From: Dichetophora obliterata
Taxonomy: Eukaryota > Arthropoda > Insecta > Diptera > Sciomyzidae
Direction of reading: 5' to 3'
DNA length: 64,000 nt
Assembly: GCA_963920525.1 (NCBI GenBank)
Contig: OY986439.1
Coordinates: 210,458,906 to 210,522,905 of the forward strand
A program made the translations under genes and the position numbers. Positions 21,649 to 33,010 of this stretch are shown here, piece after piece. Within the stretch, counting starts at the first letter, position 1. Each line of letters opens with the position of its first letter. The notes under the pieces are model-generated. The model saw only the letters and a list, made by a program, of their open reading frames with translations. It ran no database searches and had not been told where the DNA came from.

Positions 21649-21788
21649 CTTTTAAGGTGTATGGGACAATTGAAGGAATGTGCATCATCAAACTTAGGCA
21701 AACCAAGCTCCAGCTCAACAGTCTCCAGAACATGCAGCGTCCACTCACATGGATGCATATTGAGCGTGTTGTCAATTTCATTGAAGGA
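21649..21788 (-). CDS. Nup88: Nup88 exon, propeller
   Basis: 140 nt; [20 protein letters not shown] then [15 protein letters not shown] and NCPIHLK. Acceptor TTTAAG, donor AAAAG|GTTTTT (a weaker donor than its neighbours). Confidence 0.9.
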
Positions 21789-21862
21789 CTTAAAGAAGCA
21801 GGTAGTAAAAACAAAATTATTTAATAAAATTGCCCTAACAATGCGTTTTGTTTGAAGAATAC

Positions 21863-22031
21863 CTCTTCATTGCTTTCGGCCTCTAGTAAGAGTGCATGAT
21901 GCAGTTTGCCATTAGATTCGGCAATGACCAGTGTAGGCGGCAATGAAGGTATGACCAAAATTGAGCAAGAATCTAGTCCATAGTTATCATTAACTTGTGG
22001 TGTCATGGTCAGTGGACCCTGCAGGCGTGGC
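21863..22031 (-). CDS. Nup88: Nup88 exon, propeller
   Basis: 169 nt; [20 protein letters not shown] then [19 protein letters not shown] and [12 protein letters not shown]. This is the best-conserved block, matching the DNYGYDACAVL and VIATESG motifs of vertebrate Nup88. Confidence 0.95.
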
Positions 22032-22100
22032 CTAAGAGGATGGGGCGAAATTCAAAAAAACATATAGAGGTTTTGATTACTGCAGCTACGAGATAAATAC

Positions 22101-22198
22101 CTATCCGTATCAACGCCCGCCATGAGTACATAAATATTACCGTTCTCGCGTAACACAATGATGGGCCACTCAACCTTCTCAGCTTTTGCGGCAGGTTT
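22101..22198 (-). CDS. Nup88: Nup88 exon, propeller
   Basis: 98 nt; KPAAKAEKVEWPIIVLRENG then NIYVLMAGVDTD. Acceptor CAAACAG, donor GATAG|GTATTT. Confidence 0.9.
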
Positions 22199-22267
22199 CT
22201 GTTTGAGTAAAATTTTGGTTTTTTTTTAATATATAAGAATATGCAATTTGTGTTGTTAAAAGCTTAC

Positions 22268-22529
22268 CCCTGTTTCCTTTGAGTCATTTATAGTTCTTGT
22301 CAGAAATTTCGACTGATTTGAGATGTTGCTATTGTTGAATGATGCTAAGGTGGATTCATTGATTTTGAATGTGCTGTCAGCAATCTTTACAGCGGGAGCC
22401 AAATCAAAGTCTACGGCAGCTTCGCCCAATGCAAGTGCTGTATTTAGCGATGTGTTTAGATTGCCATCGAGTTTGAGCTGTATGGGACCAACTTGCCAAA
22501 CGTGGCGCAGCGTGGAATTGTCATAGACG
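22268..22529 (-). CDS. Nup88: Nup88 exon, propeller
   Basis: 262 nt; [20 protein letters not shown] then [15 protein letters not shown] and a Ser/Asn-rich, probably disordered tail (residues ending SKETG). The first base C completes CG|C (Arg) with exon 35464-35589. Confidence 0.92.
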
Positions 22530-23129
22530 CTTTGCAGAAGAAATAATATTAAATATAAATCGTACACTTATAAAAAAATGAAGTTGTTATTACTAATTGT
22601 TATAACGATTTCTAATAATTGCAGAGAAAATTTAAAAAGTAAGCCTCTGTTAAAAATCATTTATAGAGAAAAAGTTATTGAAATAAAACAAATGAATTAA
22701 AAGCTCTACTGAAAACTTTTTTAAGATTAACAAAAAAAAAAAAAAACTAAACTAAAAACCAACACAGCGGGGCCGTACAGTGTGATACAAGTGGACAAAA
22801 TTAGATAAAGAAAAAGCTATGAATTTGAAAAACTAAATATACAGAGTCATAGTTAAATGACTTATTAATCTTAATTTAAGAGAGTTTTGGCCATATATTT
22901 TCAGTTGTGGAAATGCCACTTTTAACAGCTTGACTTGCAAATATAACGAAATACAATTTTAAGCAGCTCGGTAGGCATAAGTTTTAGTTACAAAAATATG
23001 TAAAACTTTATCCAAGATGCTATATTTCATTAAAATACAGCCAGCATTTTCGGTCGCGAAAATGTCGTTTGCATTAAGGGAGTTTTCTAGTCTAGAGGCT
23101 CGAATTTCGGGCGTTTGTTGGACGTAGCT
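22530..23129 (-). other. Nup88 intron, unoccupied part
   Basis: About 600 bp of A/T-rich intron adjoining the exon at 22529. No element recognised. Confidence 0.4.
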
Positions 23130-23731
23130 TCATATCGCCCAAAGTCATAAAGTCCAAAGCAGTAAATGTCACAAAGCCCAAACAAGCTCTGTATAATTTG
23201 TTGTTATAAAAGTTTTGGGAATTTGGGCCATACGATTTTGCATTGGGCCTTAAGACATATTATTTTGGGCAAAACCCATTTGCAATAAAGCCTAACACGT
23301 CGTCATATCGCCCAACGCCAGAAAGTTCAAATCAAGAAATTTCGTTATGCCCAAAAGCATGTTGTAACGCCCAAATTTAAAGAAATATATATATGGTCAC
23401 AACCGAAAATCGAATGCCATAACACCTAATGCTTTCATTTAGGCGATATGGCATTTAATTTCGATATGGCAATGTCCAGTGAAATGTCATAACGCCAAAA
23501 TTTTCTTCCCTTGGATGATATAAAATTTGATTTAGCTATTATGATAATTTTTTTTTTTAAATTTTGGCGTTACGACATGCTTTGGGCGTTGTGACATTTA
23601 CTGCTGTATGCTTGGTTTTCACTATGTCATTTTCAGTGGTCAGTTGTTGTCAATCAAATTGAAAATACCAACATGTTGACATTGTTTCTAACTTTGGCGT
23701 TCTTGGAAAATTAAAAATGAGTAAATTAAAT

Positions 23732-26700
23732 TGAGGGAAACTGGGGGCGATGGATCAATGTAACATGTCTGACTGTCTCAACCTGGCGAGGCCAGCATAA
23801 TCTTTGTGAAATCGCCTCAAGTCGACTCAAACCTCCACGTGGTGTTTCCTGGGCAACGTCAAAACTGACAACCGTTAGTTTGGCGGCTAATCTGAGCGGC
23901 GGGCCTCCCTAGGCTTAAAATAGGTTGTGCGTCGGGTTTGAAACCCACCCGTAAAAACCAATTTCAATGAAAACATATAAGAAAAGAAGAAAAATGATCC
24001 CCAAATCTGATGACGACTACCGCAAACGAAAAACTGATAATGATTTACGGATATGCACCTGGAATGTCCGAACCCTTAATTGGGAAGGTGCCTCTATCCA
24101 ACTGACTGATGTCTTGGAAAGATACAAAGCTGATATCACTGCTATCCAAGAAATGCGATGGAAGGGACAGGGTTGCATTCGGCATGCACCCTGTGATATC
24201 TACTACAGCGGCCATGCGGAGAAGCACGAGTTTGGATGCGGATTTGTAGTTGGCAAGAGACTACGGCCCCACGTCCTGCGATTCACACCTGTGAACGAAC
24301 GACTTGCCATAATCCGCATCAAGGTTAGATTTTTCAATATAAGCCTAATATGTGCGCATGCTCCGACAGAAGACAAGGACGATGAGATCAAGGAAATTTT
24401 CTACGAGCGCCTTGAAAATGCTTACGAGCGCTGCCCCCGCCACGACGTTAAAATCGTGCTTGGTGACTTCAACGCTAAGGTGGGCAAGGAAAATATTTTT
24501 GGTCCAACAGTCGGAAAGTTCAGCCTCCACGACAACACCTCCGATAACGGAATGAGGCTGATTGACTTCGCCGCAGCACGAAACATGGTCGTAAGTAGCA
24601 CTAGATTCAAGCATCTCAATATTCATAAAGCCACCTGGATGTCCCCTGATCAAAAAACAAAAAATCAAATTGATCACGTTTTGATCGACGGAAGGCACTC
24701 TTCCAGTGTATTGGATGTACGCACGATCCGTGGTGCAAACATTGACTCGGATCACTATCTTGTTGCAGCCAAGATCCGTACACGTCTGTGCGCAGCTAAG
24801 AATACACGCAACCCTACACAGAGAAAGCTAGACGTCGACAAGCTGCAATCGAAACAGACAGCCGATGCTTTCGCCACTCGACTCTCACTCCTGCTTCAAA
24901 GCACTCCTCCAATCGATGATATATGCGCGCAGTGGACACACATTTCCAACTCCATGCGTTCGGCTGCTGAAGAGGTGATTGGCTACCAACGCCCTCGCCG
25001 AAACCAGTGGTACGACCAGGAGTGTCGCGACGCCACTGCAGAGAAAGACGCCGCCTACAAAGCCACCCTGCAGTCGGTTGTAACGCGTGCTGCTAAGGAG
25101 CGATACAAAGAAAAGAGGAGGGAAGAGAGACATATTTTCAGGCGGAAAAAAAGAGAGGCAGAAAAGCGCGAGCAGGAGAAGATTGAGATGTATGGTGACA
25201 GGAATGAGCCCCAAAAATTTTTCGAAAAAATAAGACGCCTTGCCGATGGTTTTAAAACCGGGGCCTCTTCCTGCAAGGATGAAAACGGGAATCTAGTGAC
25301 AGATGTCCAGAGTACACTGACGTTATGGAGGGAACACTTCTCTAAGCTTCTAAATGGCGACGCTGACAACAATCCCGCCAATAGAGATGATATTCCGGAA
25401 ACCCCAATTGCGGATGACAGCGTCGAGGTTCCGCTGCCCGACTATGATGAAGTTCTGACAGCTATAGCTCGGCTTAAAAATAACAAAGCCGCGGGAGCTG
25501 ATGGCTTACCTGCTGAGCTGTTTAAGAACGGAGGCGAAGCTCTACTTAAATGCATTCACGAGCTTCTATGCAGAATATGGTCGGAAGAATGCATTCCGAA
25601 CGATTGGAATCTCAGTGTGCTCTGCCCAATCCACAAGAAAGGCGATCCCACTATCTGTGCCAATTACCGTGGGATAAGCCTTCTTAATATCGCATATAAG
25701 GTCCTGTCGAGCGTTTTATGTGAAAGATTGAAGCCCATTGTAAACGAACTGATCGGACCTTATCAGTGTGGCTTCAGACCTGGAAAGTCCACCATCGACC
25801 AGATTTTCACGCTACGACAAATCTTGGAGAAGACTCAAGAAAAACAAGTCGACACCCACCATCTTTTTGTTGACTACAAAGCCGCCTTCGACAGCCCAAT
25901 AAGGAAGCACCTGTACTCCACCATGTCTGAATTTGGTATTCCTGCAAAACTAATACGACTTTGCAGGATGACACTGAGCAACACCAGCAGCGCAGTTAAA
26001 ATCGGGAAGGACCTCTCCCCACCATTTATTACCAAACGAGGTTTCAGACAAGGTGATTCCTTATCGTGCGACTTTTTCAACCTAATGATGGAAAAGATCA
26101 TCCGAGCTGCTGATCTGAGACGTAGTGGCACAATATTCTACAAGAGTGTTATGCTGCTTGCGTATGCTGATGACGTAGATATCATTGGCCATAATACGCG
26201 CGAAGTCAGTGCAGCATTTTCCAGATTAGAAAGAGAGTCAAGTCGAATGGGTCTGTCAGTGAATGCAGATAAGACGAAATACTTAGTGTCAACAAACAAA
26301 CAGTCCCAGCGTCTTGGAACCCACGTTACCGTTGACAATACCTCCTTCGAGGTTGTGAAGAACTTCGTCTATCTGGGATCCAGCATTAATTCAACCAACG
26401 ACATCAGCATTGAGATCAAACGAAGAATAACTCTTGCCAACAGGTGTTATTTTGGGCTCAGTAGGCAATTGAGAAGCAGAGCCCTCTCTCGACGAACGAA
26501 AATCACGCTCTATAAATCGCTCATCATGCCCGTCCTACTTTACGCATCACAAACCTGGACGCTGAGCAGTTTAGATGAAAAGACTTTAGGAGCATTCGAG
26601 AGAAAGATTCTTCGTAAGATCTACGGACCAATCTGCGTCAATGGCGAGTACCGAATACGGTGGAATGATGAACTGTATGAGCTGTACGCTGACATCGACA

Positions 26701-26985
26701 TAGTCAAGCGCATTAAAATCGAGCGGCTTCGCTGGCTTGGTCATGTTCAGCGCATGAAAGACGATGCTCCAGTGAAGAAAACATTCGATTCGGTACCCAG
26801 CGGCGGTCAACGCAGAAGAGGACGACCGCATCTTCGTTGGAAAGACCAAGTAGAGGACAACCTGACGAAGCTTGGAATTTCCAACTGGCGCCAGCAAGCA
26901 AAAGACAGAAATGGCTGGCGCAAATTCTTAGATGAGGCCAAGACCGACATACGGTTGTAGCGCCAACTAAGTAAGTAAGTAAGTA
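23732..26985 (+). mobile_element. RTE-type LINE, apparently complete
   Basis: About 3.25 kb flanked by a 12-bp direct repeat (AGTAAATTAAAT at 23720-23731 and 26982-26993). A 235-bp GC-richer 5' UTR precedes one intact ORF. The 3' UTR is only about 10 bases and ends in (TAAG)n, as in RTE elements. It is the most intact element in the window, so probably a recent insertion. Confidence 0.93.
23967..26960 (+). CDS. RTE-type endonuclease-reverse transcriptase (997 aa)
   Basis: A single long ORF for a LINE polyprotein that nicks target DNA and primes reverse transcription there. Apurinic-like endonuclease domain (about 28-265): TWNVRT with Asn33, QEMRW with Glu62, GDFNA with Asp167 and SDH with Asp262-His263. 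RT domain (about 470-790): KNNKAAGADGLPAELFK, PIHKKGD, NYRGISLLN, FVDYKAAFD with Asp636, RGFRQGDSLS, and YADD at 733-736. A C-terminal RTE region follows (about 800-997; ERLRWLGHVQRM, GRPHLRW). Insect databases often mislabel such proteins as craniofacial development protein 2-like. All catalytic residues that I can see are present, so the protein could be active. Codon usage and GC differ from the A/T-rich host intron. Confidence 0.95.
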   Translation: MKTYKKRRKMIPKSDDDYRKRKTDNDLRICTWNVRTLNWEGASIQLTDVLERYKADITAIQEMRWKGQGCIRHAPCDIYYSGHAEKHEFGCGFVVGKRLRPHVLRFTPVNERLAIIRIKVRFFNISLICAHAPTEDKDDEIKEIFYERLENAYERCPRHDVKIVLGDFNAKVGKENIFGPTVGKFSLHDNTSDNGMRLIDFAAARNMVVSSTRFKHLNIHKATWMSPDQKTKNQIDHVLIDGRHSSSVLDVRTIRGANIDSDHYLVAAKIRTRLCAAKNTRNPTQRKLDVDKLQSKQTADAFATRLSLLLQSTPPIDDICAQWTHISNSMRSAAEEVIGYQRPRRNQWYDQECRDATAEKDAAYKATLQSVVTRAAKERYKEKRREERHIFRRKKREAEKREQEKIEMYGDRNEPQKFFEKIRRLADGFKTGASSCKDENGNLVTDVQSTLTLWREHFSKLLNGDADNNPANRDDIPETPIADDSVEVPLPDYDEVLTAIARLKNNKAAGADGLPAELFKNGGEALLKCIHELLCRIWSEECIPNDWNLSVLCPIHKKGDPTICANYRGISLLNIAYKVLSSVLCERLKPIVNELIGPYQCGFRPGKSTIDQIFTLRQILEKTQEKQVDTHHLFVDYKAAFDSPIRKHLYSTMSEFGIPAKLIRLCRMTLSNTSSAVKIGKDLSPPFITKRGFRQGDSLSCDFFNLMMEKIIRAADLRRSGTIFYKSVMLLAYADDVDIIGHNTREVSAAFSRLERESSRMGLSVNADKTKYLVSTNKQSQRLGTHVTVDNTSFEVVKNFVYLGSSINSTNDISIEIKRRITLANRCYFGLSRQLRSRALSRRTKITLYKSLIMPVLLYASQTWTLSSLDEKTLGAFERKILRKIYGPICVNGEYRIRWNDELYELYADIDIVKRIKIERLRWLGHVQRMKDDAPVKKTFDSVPSGGQRRRGRPHLRWKDQVEDNLTKLGISNWRQQAKDRNGWRKFLDEAKTDIRL

Positions 26986-27166
26986 AATTAAATGAGCAGA
27001 AAAGGTTCTAGAGTTTTATTAAGGTGATATTTCAGGTGACAAACTTTTATGTCGTCATAAAATGAAATAGTGAAAACCAAGCATAAGGGTTTATGGCTTT
27101 AGGCGATATGACGGTAGATAAAAAAAACCATTTAATATTTTTACCATATTAATTCTTTTATCACTT

Positions 27167-27460
27167 AGGGCCGCTTTCTCAATGTCCGGTTAGTCAAGCT
27201 CTTAACCAGGAGTTAGCTAACCATATGATAGCTAAAAAATAATTTTTATTTCACCAAGTGCTAGTTAAGCAACCGTCGGTTTTTGTAATCTTGTCAGCTG
27301 TTCCTTCGATTAGCAGCTAATCGAAACCACAACTTGTCGTTAACTTAATCAGCACCTAACTGACAGTTAAGCCTTAACCGAACATTGAGGAAGAGCTTTT
27401 TTGCTAACTGCTGGTTAAAGTTCTGATTAGTGCTTAGCCGGACATTGAGAAAGCGGCCCT
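27167..27460. mobile_element. 294-bp MITE with AGGGCCGCTTTCTC ends
   Basis: Left AGGGCCGCTTTCTCAATGTC and right complement (GACATTGAGAAAGCGGCCCT) are near-identical over about 25 bp, with a second inner pair around TTAACCAG/GC(A/T)GTTA. Inside an Nup88 intron. Target duplication not clear. Confidence 0.8.
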
Positions 27461-27532
27461 TCGTAATTTATTAATGTTTTAAGAATTTACTAAAAAATTA
27501 AAAAAAAATTATTTTTAACGAAGTAACACGCT

Positions 27533-27730
27533 GGCGTTTTCTATACTCGAAAAAGGCTCCATTTTCTCTGCCCTATTTGATAAATATGCTCTCTTGAGAA
27601 AAAAAAGAGTGACCTCTTAAATTGAATCGTGCTTTTTTCACGAAAATGTTGACCTCAAAAGTAGAAAAAATGCAAAAATCTCAAAGAGGGCAGAAAAAAT
27701 GCACCTTTTTTTTGAGAAAAGAAAACGCTA
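27533..27730. mobile_element. About 200-bp MITE
   Basis: Ends GGCGTTTTCTATACTC and complement (GAGAAAAGAAAACGCT), plus inner TTCTCTGCCCT against AGAGGGCAGAA. It abuts the LINE fragment that begins near 27735. Confidence 0.65.
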
Positions 27731-27734
27731 TTAG

Positions 27735-29504
27735 ATGTCATCCTAGTCTCTGACTTCTTTTATGATAGGACCACGAACTGGAAAGTGCTTCAAGAGTACT
27801 CCTTCTCGAATCATAGGTATATTGCATCTAAAGGGCCACACCAATAGCCAAACTGTCTTTACGAATCTGAAGAACACAAATTGGTGTGAATTCAAGTAGG
27901 TAGTGGAAGCATCGTTACCCCACTCTCTGATGTTCCCCCTTCGACACCACATGAACTTGATTCAATAGTGGATCAGCAGACGTGGACTTCAAATTAGGCT
28001 TTAGATATCTCATGCCCTAAGGGCGTCTGACGATGAAAACCAAAACAGCCTTAGTGGTTAAGGGAAATTGGCAATCTGCAACAAGGGAAGATTTTTAATA
28101 AAGCTAAAAATCTGATAAAACTCAATGCTGGGATGAGTATAAATCCAGTTTAATAAATTTTAAGAAAGCACTTCGAAAGACTCAGCGCAATTCCTGGAGG
28201 CTTTTCTGCGGCAATATAGAGAAATCTTCTGAAGCATCAAGACTCCGTAAGATCCTCGCTTCTAGTCCTAGCTGTCCAAGCTACTTAAAGAAATCACACT
28301 ATACTTGGACATCCTCTAACGAGGAGACCACTGATCATCTTCTGAGTACAAACATCCCGCATTGCTCTGTGAACCCCACTTACATTAGGTGTGGGAGGGC
28401 TCTGGCATTGAGTAATCCCACAAATATATCAGAGAACAGGGGATCACATAGGCTCTGTTTAGTTTCAAACCATATAAGTCTGCTGGTATTATTCCGACCG
28501 CTCTACAGCAGACGACGTATATAATCCTTCCATGGCTTCTTGTAATTTTCAAAGATTATGTCCGAAGGTCCTTAGACATGTCCGAAGGACCTTAGACCCA
28601 TAGGTCTATCATCTTTTCAGCTGAAAGCACTCGAAATATTGATTGACGCTCATATTCGTTGTAACATCGACTGAAATTTGCTTTCAGCTTCACAATACGC
28701 TAACAGGAAAGGCAGGTCTGCAGAAACGACTCAGCACTCCCTGGTAGGTCTTATAGAAAACTCCTTTCTTCACAAGGAATACACAATGGTAGCTTTTATG
28801 GATTTCGAAGGTGCCTTTCACAATGTTTTAGGGAGGCAATCATTAGCGGACTCATGAAACTTCGAGAGGATGAGTCACTCTGAGCACTGATAAACTTACT
28901 GAGCAGCGGACTCGTCAGTGAATATCTAGGTGACTCAACGGCCAGGAGATTTGTGAGTAGAGGCACACCACAGGGATTTGTTCTATCAGCTTTATTATGG
29001 AACTTAATAGTCAATGAACTACTGAGGAAAATAGAAAAGGTGGGCTACAAGGTGATTGCGGCTGAAGTAGCTATTGCTGCACAGGGAAAGTTTCCTAACA
29101 CTCTCTCCGACCTGCTTGGGTCAGATCCTCTCTGATCCTAATAGTTGGGCCAAAAGCTGTGGAATGGGGACAAATCCTCCAAAAACTGAGCTGGTCGTTT
29201 TTACGATGAAATACAAAGTTCCGCGCATATTTCATTCGTGTCTTCATGGCACTTAGCTACACTTCGTGGAAGAGGCAAAATACTTTGCAGTTATTTTTGA
29301 TAGAAAGTTAAGCTGGAAACCGAAAAATCTTGAGCGAACTAGGAAAGCCAATGTTGCTTTATATGCCTGTAAGAAAGTTATAGGTAAAACATGGGCACTT
29401 ACCCCGAATATTGCACTTTGAATTTATACAGCTGTAGTAAGGCCAATCTCGCTATACGGTGGATGTTGGTAGTGGACTTACTACACAGTCAAATTAATCG
29501 ATAC
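27735..29504 (+). pseudogene. LOA/I-like LINE relic, segment 1 (endonuclease and RT)
   Basis: First part of one element that continues at 31873, 32158 and 34760. It reads a decayed endonuclease end (YSFSNHRYI, SDH changed to SNH), then ASRLRKILASSPSCPSYL, and PIGLSS-like, AFMDFEGAFHNV (about 28795-28830). SRGTPQGFVLSALLW follows at 28953-28998. The active-site YADD has been lost by a small deletion near 29055-29065 (VIAAEVAIAAQG). ELVVFTMKYKVPRI and the thumb follow. It breaks off near 29504, where a CR1-like LINE begins. Confidence 0.8.
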
Positions 29505-31872
29505 ATTCGACTAAGAATGGCTTAAATAGAATTCTAGATTCAGTTTTTGTCAGTAACGATCTAAAAGTGGTTTGCAAAGAAAACCTCGCACCCACAGTTA
29601 ATAACAGCATTCATCATAATGCATTATTTATTGAACTCGGGTTTTACAAGTTTGATTCAACTTATAATGACTCTTTAATCCAATTAAATTTTGCAAAAGG
29701 TAACTTTAGAGCTATTAATGAATACTTAAGCTCTGTTGATTGGGCATTTTTATATTATATGGATAGTCCGTCTCTCGCATATCAAAGTTTTTGCTCTAAA
29801 CTTTTGTTTGCTTCTTCTCTGTTTGTTCCTTAAAAAAAGTAAATACGTAAGAAATAAACCACCTTGGTTTAACTCTAGATTAGCAAAGTTAAAAATCTTA
29901 AAAACAAAGCTGCTAAAAAATTCATAAACACTAATTGCTTAGCAGATCAATTACATTTTACTCTATTAAGGAATGAATTTGATTGCCTTCATAATTTCTA
30001 TTTTAAAACGTATGTTTTAAATATAGAAAGTAATTTAAAATCAAATCCAAAGTATTTTTGGGAGTACTTAAATTCTAAGAAAAAAACCAGTGGGTATCCA
30101 ACCAGTATGGAATTTGATGCTTTAAAATCTAATAATGCTTTAGAATCAGCCTTTCTTTTCTCTAAATATTTCCAAAATGTGTATGAGAATCATACAATAG
30201 ATCATCAACAAATCTAAATTATCTCAATTTTGAAGACCTAAATATTGATTTTTTGGATGTCTTTAATATAAGTGTAGAAGACGTAGTTTTAGCAATTAGT
30301 CATCTTAAACCTAGCTTTACATTTGAACATGGGGATTTCCCGCCAATGTTTTTTAAACTTTGTGCAGAAAATATTGCTGTTCCTTTAGCTTTCATTTTTA
30401 ATCTATGTAATAAAAAAGGCATTTTTTTTAGATTTTATGGAAAATTTGCTTGGTCGTTCCGATTTTTAAAACTGGTAATCGTTGTGATGTAAATAATTAC
30501 AGGGCCATTGTAAAACAATGCACAATAGCCAAATTGTTTGATCATATATTAAAAATCAAATTATTCGAGCATGTGAAGTGTGCCATCTCTGAATTTCAAC
30601 ATGGGTTTTTTTCTTGGGAGATCAACATGTTCAAATTTACTGCTTATTTCGAAAAACATTATTAATGCAATGCAGAACGGTAGTCAGTTAAATATAATAT
30701 ACACTGACTTTTCTAAAGCATTTGATAATGTTGATCACTTTATTCTTCTAAGCAAATTAAAAAAGTTCGGTTTGTCGGATACTTTAATTGCTTTTTTTAA
30801 AAGTTATCTGAAAGATAGAAAGCTTTATGTAAAAATTGGGTCAACTATTGCGGACGTTGCAATTGTTGCTTTGTCAGGAGTTTCACAAGGTAGCCATTGC
30901 GGTCCTCTTCTTTTTTTGTTTTTTATTAATGATTTACCAAAACACTTAAATTTTGCTAGATGTCTCTTATACGCTGATGATGTCAAACTATTTCTTAAAA
31001 TTTCGAACGAGTCTGAATGCATATGTCTCCAAAGTGATCTCTCCGCATTGCAGAGTCTGTCAAATAAGTTGTTCTTAAATATAAAAAAATGTAATGTTGT
31101 ATAGTTTCTTATTATTTCTTATAGTACTAATAGCGTTTTGTTCAATTATACATTGAATAATTGTATTTTGAAGCGCAAAGTTGAGATAAAGGATTTGGGG
31201 GTTATTTTTGATACTCAGCTAAATTTTAAAAGCCATTATGATTATATTTTATCTAAGTCATATTCAATGTTTGGATTTATCAAAGGGCATACTAAAATTT
31301 TTAAAGATCCGTTAACTATAAAATCGTTATATGTTTCTTTGGTTCGAAGTAAATATAATCGAATATTGTTCGATGGTTTGGAACCCGTGTTATATTATTG
31401 AATCAAACCGAATAGAGAGAGTTCAAAAACTAATGAGTAAATATGCACTTAAAAAGCTTTACTGGCCTGATGGTCTTCCCACATATGAGGCTCGTCGTAA
31501 ATTCCTTGGATTGCAATCCCTTTAAGACAGAAGATCGATTTTTCTCTTTTATTTGTGTATAACATATTTTCTGGTAAAATTAACTGCATTGAACTGTCAA
31601 ATCTTTTTCAAATTTATAATGCACCAAGGGATTTGAGGCGCATTCGTATGTTTGAAGAAAATCTCCATAGGAGCAATTATGCTTATAATGAACCAATAGC
31701 TAGATGCATGCACTTGTGCAACAGTCTTTCTAATATGTTAAAATAAAATGTGCCTGAGCACCAATTTAGACTAATACTGTTCACTATTTTTAATTAGTTT
31801 TAAGATTAAATATCCTTATAGTCTGTAAGATTGTAAAAAATCCGTAGACTGAAATAAATAAATAAATACAAA
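29505..31872 (+). pseudogene. CR1/Jockey-like LINE relic inserted in the LOA-like LINE
   Basis: 5'-truncated LINE with frame breaks. RT blocks: ISVEDVVLAISHLK (30265-30300); SKAFDNVDHFILLSKLKKFG (about 30700-30765) with catalytic Asp; SGVSQGSHCGPLLFLF (30880-30930); LLYADDVKLF with intact YADD (30960-30990); IKDLGVIFD (31185-31210). It ends with an (AAAT)n tail at 31852-31870. Inactive. Clade is only approximate. Confidence 0.75.
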
Positions 31873-31917
31873 TTGCAAATACAATAAATACAAGTTGCAC
31901 ATGAAACAGTCCTCCGC
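31873..31917 (+). pseudogene. LOA-like LINE relic, 45-bp sliver (segment 2)
   Basis: Short piece between the tail of the CR1-like insertion and the palindrome at 31918. Assigned to the interrupted LINE by position only. Confidence 0.3.
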
Positions 31918-32157
31918 CTAATACTAAGTTTACATTGGACCAATTGACTCATTTGAAATGAGTCATTCAAAAGTGTTTACTGTTGTAGTATCGTGTAAAC
32001 GCCCTAATCATAGAATCCCTGGTTCGGTAACTCAACTTTAAAGTCAAAAGATGAGCTATCGAACCAGGGATGCTATGATTAGGGCGTTTACACGATACAA
32101 CAACAGTATCGTGTCATTTCAAATGAGTCATTTGGTCCAATGTAAACGTAGTATTAG
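31918..32157. mobile_element. 240-bp near-perfect palindrome (foldback MITE)
   Basis: Begins CTAATACTAAGTTTACATTG and ends with the complement; arms also pair at GTTTACACGATA, CTAATCATAG and CCCTGGTTCG with a short loop near 32035. CGC stands on both sides (31915-31917, 32158-32160). Inserted into the LOA-like LINE just before its RNase H region. Confidence 0.85.
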
Positions 32158-32952
32158 CGCAACCCCGCAGTGGACTAATACTCGTACAGGTTATTCCTAT
32201 ATTAACGGTCTTGTAGGAGCAATTTCTAGCAACATGGACTACACTATTGCCACTCCCTCATTCAAAAATGGCTTTCACACAGTAATCGCTATAAGAGTAG
32301 AATGAGACGGGTTACTGTCGCTAAACGAAGTTGGCGTGCATATTTTTACTGACGGCTCAAAACTTGACGGCAGAGTCAGGGAGGCGTCTTTTCCTCGGAT
32401 CTGGACGTCAGAACCGCATTTAGACTGTCAGATCATTGCAGCCTTTTCCAGGTAGAAATAATTTCCATTTAAGGAGCTGTGGAAAGGCTGAGGTATGGTG
32501 AGATATCAACTAGAGATATATATATTTTTAAAGACAGCCAAGCAGCGATAAAATCGCTTATAGGTGTGTTCCTAACATCACCAACAGCCCTTAAATGTCG
32601 CTCGACTCTTAATGAGATGGCTAATAAGTTCGACATCCATCTGGCTTAGGAACCGGGGCATATGGGCATTTATGGAAATTGTAGAGCGGATGAGCTTGCA
32701 AGAGAAGGTACAACGGCAACGTTGCTGCCTGCCATGGAAACATTAGGCATGCCACTTGCGTCGTGCAAACTGGCTCTAAGGCAACATGCAACAGAAATGT
32801 CTAATTTAAGGTGGAATCATGGTATCACCTCCAACACAGCTAGCTACAGTTGTGGCCCAGCTTCGCTGAAAAACGCACGAGGAAGCTCACTCAATGGTGA
32901 GGAAAGATTTCTCCATTCTGAAAGGCGTTATAACAGGACACTGTCTTAATAC
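32158..32952 (+). pseudogene. LOA-like LINE relic, segment 3 (RNase H)
   Basis: Continues the element of 27735-29504: WTNTRTGYSYINGL (about 32171-32215), then RNase H with HIFTDGSKLDG (32338-32370), SQAAIKSLIG (32538-32565) and EPGHMGIYGNCRADELAREG (32650-32705). It ends GHCLNT at the break where a TIR element starts (32953). Several stops. Confidence 0.8.
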
Positions 32953-33010
32953 GGTTAAAAATTTTGGACTGCTTTTTAATTAAAACTTTGGTTTAAAGGA
33001 ATTTTTAATT

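Larger units (their letters stand above)
23609..27083. mobile_element. MITE B with TA target duplication (middle of three)
   Basis: Ends TGCTTGGTTTTCACTAT and complement (ATAGTGAAAACCAAGCA), with TA on each side (23607-23608, 27084-27085) as for Tc1/mariner-type insertion. About 210 bp without the RTE that splits it at 23731/26983. Non-coding. Confidence 0.8.
23130..27111. mobile_element. Foldback element A (outer of three nested)
   Basis: Left end TCATATCGCCCAAAG (23130) and right end CTTTAGGCGATATGA (to 27111) are inverted. AGCAGTAAATGTCACAAAGC (23158-23177) is complementary to a block at 23579-23602. Without its insert the element is about 500 bp and is made of degenerate GGGC-TTATGAC-type palindromic units, some of which recur as ATAACGCC(C/A)A. 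Element B interrupts it at 23608/27084. Confidence 0.7.
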
